Shown: positions 1-6,035, counted from the first letter of the stretch. The stretch is 6,197 nucleotides of DNA from an uncultured Bacilli bacterium (GCA_934177545.1 CAKPPI010000045.1:1-6197); one strand, 5' to 3'. Program-made: numbers and translations. Notes: generated from the letters alone by a model not told the origin.

Positions 1-998
1 ATGCCCTACAAACCATTATTAGTCCTAAAGTTATGCAAGCTGGTAGTTATGTAGATGATAGTAAACTTCGTTTTGACTTTACTTATACTGGCAAGATTTT
101 TGATGAACAACTATATCAAGTAGAAGATATGGTTAATGAAATGATAGATAAAGGGATAATAACATCAACTGAGGTTATGCCTCTTGATAAAGCTAAAGAG
201 TTAGGTGCTATGGCTTTATTTGGAGAAAAGTATGGTGAGACTGTAAGAGTAGTTAAGATTGATAAATCAATGGAATTATGTGGTGGTACTCATATAGCCA
301 ATACTAAAGATATTAAAAAATTTGCTATTTCTTCATTTGAATCTAAAGGAAGTAATACTTACCGAATAGAAGCTTGTACTAATAAGAAGATAGAGACAAC
401 TTTATTTGAACTTATTAAGCCTTATAATGATGAAATGGTTAAATTATTAATGAAATCTAAAGAGATACTTGAACAAGCTAAAAAATTAGGTATTAATCTT
501 ACTTTTGATGTTACTATTGATAATAGTGCACCAAAGAGTTATCGTGATATAGTGTTTAATCGTAATGAATTATCATATGTTCAAGGAGAGGTTAAAACTC
601 TTGAGAGAAAGTTCCAAGAAGAAAAAGAAAAACAAAGTCTAAATAAAGTAGATGAATATTTAACTAATCTTAAAGTAATAAATGATAAGAATTTCTTATA
701 TTTAACATTTAATAATGAAGAGATGGATATCTTAAAAACAATAATGGATGCTTTAGCAAATAAAGTTGATAATTCTTTAGTATTCATAGTTAATATTAAA
801 GAAGATAATAGTGTAAACTTTATTTGTCGTAACAAGATAGCTAGTTTAAGTGCTGGTTACTTAGTTAAACAAATAGCAAGTATCTCAAATGGTAATGGTG
901 GTGGTAGTGCTACTTTTGCCCAAGGTGGCGGTAAGACTTTAGAAAAACTTGATGAAGTTTATAAATATTTAGTGGAGCAAATAAATGAAGCAGCATAA
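1..998 (+). CDS. alaS: Alanyl-tRNA synthetase, C-terminal part (5' end outside window)
   Basis: Cytoplasmic enzyme that charges tRNA-Ala with alanine and hydrolyses mischarged Ser/Gly-tRNA-Ala. The window starts inside the gene: the first whole codon is at 3 and the frame is open to the TAA at 996-998, giving 331 residues. What remains is the editing domain and the tail. The segment around fragment residues 11-26 (QAGSY then RFDF) is a typical AlaRS editing-domain block. The zinc-binding CGGTH motif lies at fragment residues 93-97 (279-293). A charged, coiled-coil-like stretch follows at about 195-220, and the Gly-rich SNGNGGGS/AQGGGK segment at about 295-311 marks the C-terminal C-Ala/DHHA1 domain. 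The catalytic core and the first HxxxH zinc residues lie upstream. An internal ATG at 33 is not the start, because family homology continues through it. The 3' end overlaps holA by 14 bp. No truncation or frameshift is visible in this part. Confidence 0.97.
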   Translation, partial: ALQTIISPKVMQAGSYVDDSKLRFDFTYTGKIFDEQLYQVEDMVNEMIDKGIITSTEVMPLDKAKELGAMALFGEKYGETVRVVKIDKSMELCGGTHIANTKDIKKFAISSFESKGSNTYRIEACTNKKIETTLFELIKPYNDEMVKLLMKSKEILEQAKKLGINLTFDVTIDNSAPKSYRDIVFNRNELSYVQGEVKTLERKFQEEKEKQSLNKVDEYLTNLKVINDKNFLYLTFNNEEMDILKTIMDALANKVDNSLVFIVNIKEDNSVNFICRNKIASLSAGYLVKQIASISNGNGGGSATFAQGGGKTLEKLDEVYKYLVEQINEAA

Positions 999-1929
999 TT
1001 ATTTGCTTCTTTCTTCATCTAGTATGTTATTAGAAAGAGAAATAGCTAAAATCATTAAAGAAAAAGGTTTTGTGGAGGCCTCTATTACTACTTATGATTT
1101 AGAAGAGACTGATTTAGCTACTGTCTTAGAAGACTTAGATACAGTATCTTTCTTAACACCATTAAAAGTGGTTATAGCAAATCATGCTAGTTTTTTAACC
1201 GCTACTTCAACGGAAGAAGAACAAAGTCTTAATCATTTGTTAAAATACTTAGACCAAGAAATTGATAGTACTTTGTTTTTTCTAACAGTAAATAAAATGG
1301 ATGATAGAAAGAAAATTGGTAAAGAGTTAAAGAAGAAGATGACATTTCTAGAACTTAATCCTAGTCGAGATGGCTATATAAAGAAAGAACTTACTGGTTA
1401 TAAATTAGAAAATGGGGTAGTTACTAATATATTATCTAGAGTAAATGATAGTTATGATGCTATTTATCAAGAGTGTAATAAATTAAAATTATATAAAATA
1501 GATAGTAAGGAAATAACTAATCAAGATGTGGCATCACTATTACCAATACCTTTAGAAAAACAAGACAAATTATCATTTGATTTAATAAGAGCTATTGGTC
1601 TAAAAGATAAAAAACAAGTTTTGACTTTATATAATCAGTTAAAAAACTATAATATAGAAGTATTTTCTTTGATGGGATTATTAGAAAGTCAGTATCGTCT
1701 TTTATATCAAGTAAAATTACTTAATAATAGAGGTTATAGGGAAGATGAAATAGCTAAAAAACTAGCTGTTCATCCATATCGTACTAAAAAGATATTAGAA
1801 CTTGGTAGATATAGCTCTATTAAAGAAATTAAACAGTTTATTTTAAAATTAGCAGACCTAGACTTGAAATTAAAAACAGGAAAGGCTGACAAAGATATAG
1901 CTATCGAGTTACTCATTTTGAGTGAGTAA
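985..1929 (+). CDS. holA: DNA polymerase III subunit delta (clamp loader)
   Basis: Delta subunit of the clamp loader, which opens the beta sliding clamp during chromosome replication. The product has 314 residues, close to the usual size (about 320-345). Recognised by family pattern: an N-terminal YLLLSS strand with a degenerate nucleotide-binding fold and no Walker A lysine, as expected for delta; YDLEETDL near residues 37-44; the FLTPLKVVIANH strand at 56-67; an MDDRKK segment at 105-110; and the C-terminal collar domain with VHPYRTKK at 262-269 and LKTGKADKDIAIELLIL at 296-312. The ATG at 985 has GGAG at 974-977, 7 nt upstream. The start lies inside the end of alaS (14-bp overlap), so the two genes are probably translationally coupled in one operon. 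This is an unusual-looking partner, since delta is often found near comEC or rpsT, but the assignment does not depend on it. Confidence 0.93.
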   Translation: MKQHNYLLLSSSSMLLEREIAKIIKEKGFVEASITTYDLEETDLATVLEDLDTVSFLTPLKVVIANHASFLTATSTEEEQSLNHLLKYLDQEIDSTLFFLTVNKMDDRKKIGKELKKKMTFLELNPSRDGYIKKELTGYKLENGVVTNILSRVNDSYDAIYQECNKLKLYKIDSKEITNQDVASLLPIPLEKQDKLSFDLIRAIGLKDKKQVLTLYNQLKNYNIEVFSLMGLLESQYRLLYQVKLLNNRGYREDEIAKKLAVHPYRTKKILELGRYSSIKEIKQFILKLADLDLKLKTGKADKDIAIELLILSE

Positions 1930-2050
1930 TAGAGTTATGTAAAAAGAATGAAATATAATCAAAGAGAGTTTATTGAGTAATCTTAATAATCTTTCTAAAA
2001 ATTAATAGGTATTACTTTATCCTATTTAAAAGATAATATAATTTAATAAG

Positions 2051-2086
2051 AAAAATGAATAGTTGTTGAAAATTATTCATTTTTTT
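2051..2086. terminator. AT-rich hairpin after holA, possible weak terminator
   Basis: AAAAATGAATA (2051-2061) is the exact reverse complement of TATTCATTTTT (2074-2084): an 11-bp stem with a 12-nt loop, ending in a run of T. This has the shape of an intrinsic terminator for the alaS-holA operon, but the stem has only one G-C pair, so it would be weak. The loop and right arm contain the -35 and spacer of the next promoter, so the palindrome could instead be an operator-like site. Which role applies cannot be decided here. Confidence 0.45.
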
Positions 2087-2094
2087 GTTATAAT
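2066..2094 (+). promoter_or_regulatory. Sigma-A type promoter for the 423-residue gene
   Basis: TTGAAA at 2066-2071 (one mismatch to TTGACA) and a perfect TATAAT at 2089-2094 are separated by exactly 17 bp. Transcription would start near 2101, giving a leader of about 22 nt before the ATG at 2123, with the SD AGAGGG at 2111-2116. Because the promoter occupies 2066-2094, the in-frame TTG codons at 2063 and 2066 cannot be the translation start. Confidence 0.85.
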
Positions 2095-2122
2095 AAACAC
2101 ACTTTTGGAAAGAGGGTTTAAA

Positions 2123-3394
2123 ATGAATAGAGAATTAAAAAGACAAAAACTTGAGATATTAGAAGGTGCTGAGACATTAGAAGAAATTATATTGGCTAGT
2201 TGGAATATATTTAAAAGTAAATTTACTAGCTATCAAGAACAAGTTGAATTTATAACTGCTATTGATTCTAAAAAAGATGAATTTTATCAAAAAGAATTAG
2301 AACAAAAAAGAGAACAAGTTTATACAGAGTTACTTTTAGCATTTATTAATGAAAAGGATAGTAATAATATTATTGAATCAGTTAGTAAAAAAGTTGGTTT
2401 AGCATGGTGGGAAATAAAAGATTTAATTTTAACTAAAGAAAAACCAAATAAGATTGATAAGTCTATAGCTAAATATGTTTTAAAACAATATCCGGAAAGT
2501 ACTAAAAAAGTAAAAGAACTATCTCATCAAATAAGAGAAGCTAAAGTAAAAGTAAAAATGGCAGAATATTCTGGATGTGATTCTTTTACGGAGTTTAGTA
2601 AAAGATATAATAAAGTACCACGTTTTGAGATAGAGCAAGCTTATGATATAGTTAAAAAATACGATAATGAATTATATAAGACATTAAAATTTCCTCTTTT
2701 GAAAAAGAATGTTCAAATAAGAAATTTGGAACTTGGACGGTTAGCATATCGTAGAAATGAAGACATAAGACTTGCTAAAGAGTTGGAAAGTGGTATTTCT
2801 AGAAGTACTTTAGAATCTATTGAACAGAAAGAGTTACTTGCTTTTTGTAAGAAAAATAGTTTACCAGTAGTTTTAGTAAAAAAATATATAGCAAAGTTAA
2901 AAGATAATAAAGAAGCTTTTTTCAATCTAAGTTATGATGAACAACTTAAAGAATTGTTAGATTATAAAACAGCTGAAATGGAAAAAGCCCAACCAGTTGT
3001 TGATGATATTTTAGCTATAAATTGCGGTAAGAAAGAAACAATTGATTATTATTACTATTATAAGAGTGGCTTTTTTAATAAGTATTTTACTATATTACTT
3101 AATACTTGCCAATTACATAGTGCTAGTTATATGTTTAAAAGCTATGTAGAAAAGCATAGTAGTTCTTTTAATTGTTTTACTGATAAAGATATTTATACTT
3201 ATTCTAAAAAAAGAAGTATGTTTCTAGATGATGAATTAATCACATATGATTCAAGTGAATTTTTAAATATCATTAAAACTTTAAAAGATGAAAATCTTCC
3301 TCTTGCTAAAGGATTAGTAGTTCAAAAAATTAAAGAAGTAAAAAATGAGAAAAAAGCAACTAAAGTAATTGTCAAAAAAAATAATATATGTTAA
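2123..3394 (+). CDS. Unrecognised 423-residue helical protein with HTH-like repeats
   Basis: I do not recognise a family. The start at ATG 2123 is chosen because SD AGAGGG (2111-2116) sits 6 nt upstream and a consensus promoter lies just before it; the frame is open further up, but that stretch is promoter. The product is Lys/Glu-rich with no signal peptide or membrane segment, so it is probably cytoplasmic and largely helical. Three segments look alike: residues 84-103 (SKKVGLAWWEIKDLIL), about 155-177 (FSKRYNKVPRFEIEQAYDIV) and about 237-258 (FCKKNSLPVVLVKKYIAKL). Each has the spacing of a helix-turn-helix: a basic helix start, a short hydrophobic turn, then a hydrophobic second helix. A Tyr run occurs at 309-313 (YYYYY) and a basic tail at 404-420. 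It stands alone, transcribed from its own promoter and followed by a tRNA. It may be a nucleic-acid-binding protein, but this is inference from the repeat shape and lysine content only. Confidence 0.85.
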   Translation: MNRELKRQKLEILEGAETLEEIILASWNIFKSKFTSYQEQVEFITAIDSKKDEFYQKELEQKREQVYTELLLAFINEKDSNNIIESVSKKVGLAWWEIKDLILTKEKPNKIDKSIAKYVLKQYPESTKKVKELSHQIREAKVKVKMAEYSGCDSFTEFSKRYNKVPRFEIEQAYDIVKKYDNELYKTLKFPLLKKNVQIRNLELGRLAYRRNEDIRLAKELESGISRSTLESIEQKELLAFCKKNSLPVVLVKKYIAKLKDNKEAFFNLSYDEQLKELLDYKTAEMEKAQPVVDDILAINCGKKETIDYYYYYKSGFFNKYFTILLNTCQLHSASYMFKSYVEKHSSSFNCFTDKDIYTYSKKRSMFLDDELITYDSSEFLNIIKTLKDENLPLAKGLVVQKIKEVKNEKKATKVIVKKNNIC

Positions 3395-3396
3395 AC

Positions 3397-3426
3397 TAAT
3401 AATGTCTTTTAGCTAAGACGTTATTA
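3397..3426 (+). other. 12-bp stem-loop ending next to the tRNA 5' end
   Basis: TAATAATGTCTT (3397-3408) pairs with AAGACGTTATTA (3415-3426) around a 6-nt loop, with one G-U pair in RNA. The hairpin begins 2 bp after the stop of the upstream gene and ends 1 bp before the first base of the tRNA. There is no T-run after it, so it is not a standard intrinsic terminator. It could stabilise the upstream mRNA or be part of tRNA 5' leader processing if the two are cotranscribed. Confidence 0.6.
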
Positions 3427-3427
3427 T

Positions 3428-3504
3428 GGCCTGTTGGTGAAGTGGTTTAACACGCGCGCCTCTCAAGCTCGTATTCACGGGTTCAAACCCCGTACAGGCT
3501 ACCA
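3428..3504 (+). tRNA. tRNA-Glu, anticodon CUC
   Basis: The gene folds as a 77-nt cloverleaf including an encoded CCA (3502-3504). The acceptor stem is GGCCTGT/ACAGGCT with a G1-U72 pair; the D stem is GTG/CAC with GG in a slightly long loop; the T arm is ACGGG-TTCAAAC-CCCGT, and the discriminator is A. The anticodon loop CTCTCAA puts T at position 33 and CTC at 34-36 (3462-3464), reading GAG for glutamate. The anticodon stem CGCGC/GCTCG has a C-U mismatch in its middle pair (29-41), which is odd for a functional tRNA. In AT-rich genomes a CUC isoacceptor is usually dispensable because tRNA-Glu(UUC) also reads GAG. A tyrosine-recombinase remnant lies 73 bp downstream, so this gene was probably an integration target. 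Confidence 0.9.
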
Positions 3505-3515
3505 AATATGTTTTT

Positions 3516-3549
3516 AAAGCCTTGATTTATCGGGCTTTTTTATTTTTTT
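3516..3549 (+). terminator. Intrinsic terminator after the tRNA
   Basis: AAAGCC (3516-3521) pairs with GGCTTT (3533-3538), extendable by one T-G pair, followed by an almost unbroken T-run to 3549. It lies 11 bp after the tRNA CCA end, as expected for a tRNA transcription unit. Confidence 0.85.
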
Positions 3550-3577
3550 ACTCCCAAAATTACTCCGAGTTCTAATC

Positions 3578-3700
3578 TCAAATGTATTTATCGGTAATTT
3601 TTGCTATCTCCTTTCTTGCTTTTTCTGATAAATGACCATATTCATTAACTGTAGTAGAATAGTTAGTATGACCTAATCTTCTACTAACACCAAATTGGTT
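3578..3700 (-). pseudogene. C-terminal remnant of a tyrosine recombinase (phage-type integrase)
   Basis: On the minus strand, 3700 to the TGA at 3580-3578 reads 40 residues ending in the catalytic tail of a tyrosine recombinase. It contains GVSRRLGHTNYSTTVNEYGH, with the conserved LGH histidine (codon 3670-3668) and the catalytic Tyr of NEYGHL (codon 3640-3638), followed by a typical LSEKARKEIAK tail. The upstream catalytic Arg, Lys and HxxR residues are missing. Upstream of about 3700 the frame loses any resemblance to an integrase and meets a stop near 3755, with no start codon, so this is a fragment. Its 3' end points toward the tRNA 73 bp away, the usual arrangement of an integrase next to its attachment site. 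It is probably a scar of a lost prophage or integrative element. The break coincides with the repeats at 3725-3810, so an insertion or deletion there may have removed the rest. Confidence 0.82.
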
Positions 3701-3724
3701 AAAAAATAATATGAAGTAGAAAAA

Positions 3725-3810
3725 AATTATGTCTAAGTTTTTATTAAGAAGTCTTTATTTTATAGGCTCCTTTTTGAAAAGTTAGACATAACTAAAAGTT
3801 GGACATAATT
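3725..3810. repeat. Three copies of a 17-bp unit, one inverted and two in exact tandem
   Basis: The unit AAAAGTTAGACATAACT at 3777-3793 is followed without a gap by AAAAGTTGGACATAATT at 3794-3810 (15 of 17 identical). The copy at 3725-3741 is inverted and matches the reverse complement of each in 15 of 17 positions. The inverted pair with an inner TGTC(T/C)AA-type tip resembles terminal inverted repeats of an insertion sequence of the IS3/IS150 kind, with nearly all the interior lost. The family call is inference. The repeats themselves are directly visible. Confidence 0.75.
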
Positions 3811-3858
3811 GTTTTTATAAAAATAAACAAAAAAATAATGTACTTATTTTAAATATCA

Positions 3859-3867
3859 TGTTATAAT
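3859..3867 (+). promoter_or_regulatory. Extended -10 promoter for the unknown gene-tcdA operon
   Basis: TGT directly precedes a perfect TATAAT (3862-3867), forming a TGn extended -10. The -35 position at 17-bp spacing (TGTACT, 3839-3844) is poor, which is tolerated with an extended -10. The transcript would start near 3874, leaving a leader of about 20 nt with the SD. Confidence 0.75.
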
Positions 3868-3881
3868 ATTTCTCTTAAGCG

Positions 3882-3887
3882 AAGGAG
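3882..3887 (+). promoter_or_regulatory. Ribosome binding site that decides the start at 3896
   Basis: AAGGAG at 3882-3887. Three in-frame starts follow: GTG 3887 overlaps the site itself, ATG 3890 is only 2 nt away, and ATG 3896 is 8 nt away. Only the last has normal spacing. Confidence 0.8.
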
Positions 3888-3895
3888 TGATGTAT

Positions 3896-4684
3896 ATGGT
3901 AGTATTACCAATGACAATGGACGATAGTATGGTAGAAGTTGAAGTTAGTTTTCATAATATGTATAAAGAAAAGATGAAATTGCAAGCAGAAAAAAATACA
4001 GAAAGTAATGTTATAATAGGTAAGTATTCATTAAATGAATTAGAAGATGCAAAGTATTATAAAGACCAGCCAGTAAGACTAACAGAAACTATACGAAGAA
4101 TTTCATCATATTATAATAACGATGTAACATCAATTAAAGTAATTAGTGAAAAATATCAGACGAGTGATTTTTGTGACCAATACTCCATACCACTCCCTCC
4201 TGAAAAGTCAAATATTTATGTAGATACGTTGTATGGAATACTAGTTAATAATTTAAGATTTACTAATCCCTTAAAGAAAAAAGATACAGTTTTATCTTTA
4301 AAGAGAACAGGAATAATTAATTCTTTAAACGAACATGAACAGATTAATATGTTAGAATTAAGGCAAAATACTGCTAGTAAATCAGAATATTTTTATCTAT
4401 TAGATGAACAGGGACTAAATGCTCAAGCTGAGTGGATTTCATTTTTAGAAACACTTGATTTTACTATGATTGATAAGAGTTTTAAATCAAGAAGAAGTTA
4501 TGAACAGATACTTTCAACTTTTGCTAATACAGAAACAAAATTAAAAAAAGATATGACTAATTATTTACAAATTGGGGAAGAAAATTACTTAATATATAGT
4601 TATTATTATCAATTAATAAATAATAAACAATTTTCTAAATATTCGCTACCACAGAAACAATATATTAAAGAAAAGGTAGCTTAA
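3896..4684 (+). CDS. Unrecognised 262-residue protein, first gene of the tcdA operon
   Basis: I do not recognise a family. It has its own extended -10 promoter and a good SD, and its stop is 1 bp before the tcdA start, so the two are almost certainly cotranscribed and perhaps translationally coupled. The product has no signal peptide or membrane helix. An N-terminal beta-like, acidic stretch (VEVEVSF, residues 13-19) precedes a charged region and a YSLNELEDAKYY segment at 44-55. Residues 60-125 hold TIRRISSYYNNDV and a Pro-rich PLPPEK turn (99-104), then YGILVNNLRFTNP (113-125). The C-terminal third is helical and Tyr-rich (SYYYQL, 235-240). There is one Cys (93) and no obvious catalytic motif or metal cluster. 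The operon suggests a link to TcdA or tRNA modification, but gene order alone is weak evidence, and it could be an unrelated lineage-specific protein. Confidence 0.85.
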   Translation: MVVLPMTMDDSMVEVEVSFHNMYKEKMKLQAEKNTESNVIIGKYSLNELEDAKYYKDQPVRLTETIRRISSYYNNDVTSIKVISEKYQTSDFCDQYSIPLPPEKSNIYVDTLYGILVNNLRFTNPLKKKDTVLSLKRTGIINSLNEHEQINMLELRQNTASKSEYFYLLDEQGLNAQAEWISFLETLDFTMIDKSFKSRRSYEQILSTFANTETKLKKDMTNYLQIGEENYLIYSYYYQLINNKQFSKYSLPQKQYIKEKVA

Positions 4685-4685
4685 T

Positions 4686-5384
4686 ATGAATAAATTTGAA
4701 AGATTAGAACGTTTAATAGGAACTAGTATGGTAAATAGTTTTAAAAATGAAAGAATACTAGTAGTTGGTTGTGGGGGAGTAGGTGGCTATGTTATAGAAG
4801 GGTTAGTTAGAAGTTGCTTTACTGATATTACAATAGTTGATTATGACATGGTTGATATTACTAATTGTAATAGACAAATAATTGCTCTTAACAGTACTAT
4901 TTCTAAAGATAAAGTTGATTTGATTAAAAAACGAGCTTTAGATATAAATAGTAACGTTAATATTACATGTTATAAAATAAAACTTGATAGAGATAATATA
5001 GATCAAATATTTTCTAGTGACTATACTTATGTGGTTGATGCCTGTGATGATATTAAAGCTAAAGAATTATTATTAGCTTACTGTTTGAATAAGAAAATAC
5101 CGATCATAACTTGTCTTGGAATGGGGAAAAGACTAGATCCTACTAAGATAGAAATAACTACTATTGATAAGACCTATAATGATCCGTTAGCTAGAAAACT
5201 AAGATATTTCTTAAAGAAAAATAGACTATCAGTAAAAACAAAAGTATGTTTTTCTAAAGAATTACCAGTTAAACTTGATAGTAAAGTAATAGCATCATGT
5301 GCCTTCGTTCCGGCAACAGCTGGCATGGTAATTGCTAGTGAAGTTTTAAAAGATACGATAGAAAAGAACAAGAAAATTGCTTAA
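4686..5384 (+). CDS. tcdA: tRNA threonylcarbamoyladenosine dehydratase (ThiF/E1-like)
   Basis: ATP-dependent enzyme of the ThiF/MoeB/E1 superfamily that dehydrates t6A37 to cyclic ct6A in ANN-decoding tRNAs (Escherichia coli TcdA/CsdL, Bacillus subtilis YrvM). The product has 232 residues, near the lower end for the family. Features in order: an N-terminal FERLERLIG helix; the nucleotide-binding loop VVGCGGVGG at 26-34; VDYD at 51-54; the NxNRQ motif at 60-64; K75/K77; VVDACDD at 116-122; the GMGKRLDPTKIEI segment at 145-157; and KTYNDPLARKLR at 162-173, a hallmark of TcdA over ThiF or MoeB. A Cys-containing ASCAFVPATAG segment lies at 203-213. No CxxC zinc pairs are seen. The ATG at 4686 has AAGG at 4673-4676 inside the upstream gene. 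The stop lies in the loop of the shared terminator with lexA. Confidence 0.92.
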   Translation: MNKFERLERLIGTSMVNSFKNERILVVGCGGVGGYVIEGLVRSCFTDITIVDYDMVDITNCNRQIIALNSTISKDKVDLIKKRALDINSNVNITCYKIKLDRDNIDQIFSSDYTYVVDACDDIKAKELLLAYCLNKKIPIITCLGMGKRLDPTKIEITTIDKTYNDPLARKLRYFLKKNRLSVKTKVCFSKELPVKLDSKVIASCAFVPATAGMVIASEVLKDTIEKNKKIA

Positions 5385-5397
5385 CTTGTTCTTTTTT
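5362..5397. terminator. Bidirectional intrinsic terminator shared by tcdA and lexA
   Basis: AAAAGAACAAG (5362-5372) is the exact reverse complement of CTTGTTCTTTT (5385-5395), with a 12-nt loop. T-runs follow in both directions: T at 5392-5397 on the plus strand and the A-run at 5362-5365 read as T on the minus strand. The left arm lies within the last tcdA codons, the tcdA TAA (5382-5384) is in the loop, and the lexA stop (5396-5398) abuts the right arm. Confidence 0.88.
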
Positions 5398-6013
5398 AAA
5401 ACTTTCTATATAGACCAACAACTTTCCCAAGAATAGTTACCTCGTCTAAAATAATAGGTTCCATTGTATCATTCTCTGGTTGTAATCTAAAGTGACCATT
5501 CTCCTTATAAAAAGTCTTTACTGTTGCTTCATTATCTTTATTCATTGCTACTACTGTTTCACCATTGTTTGCATTTTGTTGTCTTTCTACAATTAAAATG
5601 TCGCCATCATATATACCAACATTTATCATAGATTCACCACTAACTCTTAACGTAAATACTTCCTTCTTGTTTCCAACAAGTTCTACCGGAAGAGCGAAAG
5701 TTTCATCAGGATGTTCTATCGCCTCAATTGGTGTACCAGCCGTTACCTTACCAAGAAGAGGAACTTTTACCACATCCTCTTGTTCATCTAAATATTCATT
5801 TGGTACTAATATTTCAATAGTTCTATTAGATCCATCCTCTTTAGAAATATAACCTTTCTTAACTAATTGCATTAAGTGAAAATGAATAGTAGCAGGAGAA
5901 TGAAGATTAGCTTCTTCCCCAATTTCTCTAACAGTAGGTGGGTATCCTTTTTTTGCTGTAAGCTTTTTAATAATTTGTAAAATATCTTGTTGTCTATCCG
6001 TCAACTTTTCCAT
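5396..6013 (-). CDS. lexA: LexA repressor, SOS response regulator
   Basis: Transcriptional repressor of DNA-damage genes, inactivated by RecA-stimulated self-cleavage. The product has 205 residues, matching Bacillus LexA. The N-terminal winged helix-turn-helix covers about 1-68, with the recognition region TVREIGEEANLHSPATIHFH at 27-46. The C-terminal S24 peptidase domain has the cleavage site Ala92-Gly93 (KVTAGTP), catalytic Ser128 in SGESM, and Lys166 in ATVKTF, so every residue needed for self-cleavage is present. The start is ATG at 6013-6011 with AGGAGG at 6028-6023, 9 nt upstream. An ATG at 6020 is in another frame. It converges on tcdA with a shared terminator and is divergent from the gene at 6141. 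A LexA-box-like site lies over its promoter, as expected for autoregulation. Confidence 0.98.
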   Translation of the reverse strand: MEKLTDRQQDILQIIKKLTAKKGYPPTVREIGEEANLHSPATIHFHLMQLVKKGYISKEDGSNRTIEILVPNEYLDEQEDVVKVPLLGKVTAGTPIEAIEHPDETFALPVELVGNKKEVFTLRVSGESMINVGIYDGDILIVERQQNANNGETVVAMNKDNEATVKTFYKENGHFRLQPENDTMEPIILDEVTILGKVVGLYRKF

Positions 6014-6035
6014 CTCTCATTTCCTCCTTTTCTCA

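Noticed and set aside
1908..1930. Hairpin TTACTCA/TGAGTAA across the holA stop codon as a terminator
   Set aside because: The stem is only 7 bp, AT-rich, and has no T-run after it.
1949..1981. Ten-codon reading frame starting MKYNQ after holA
   Set aside because: Too short, no good ribosome binding site, and no supporting context.
2004..2026. AATAGG/CCTATT inverted repeat in the holA downstream gap
   Set aside because: Six pairs with an 11-nt loop and no T-run; expected by chance in AT-rich DNA.
3369..3397. Candidate tRNA promoter TTGTCA-17 bp-TAAACT
   Set aside because: The -10 is only 4 of 6, it sits in the end of the upstream gene, and the start would fall inside the hairpin arm. Too weak to list as a feature.
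3549..3566. TACTCC direct repeat (3549-3554, 3561-3566) as integrase arm sites
   Set aside because: Only 6 bp in two copies; not enough to support a binding-site call.
5565..5852. Plus-strand open frame opposite lexA
   Set aside because: It lies wholly inside the well-supported lexA gene on the other strand and resembles no protein.
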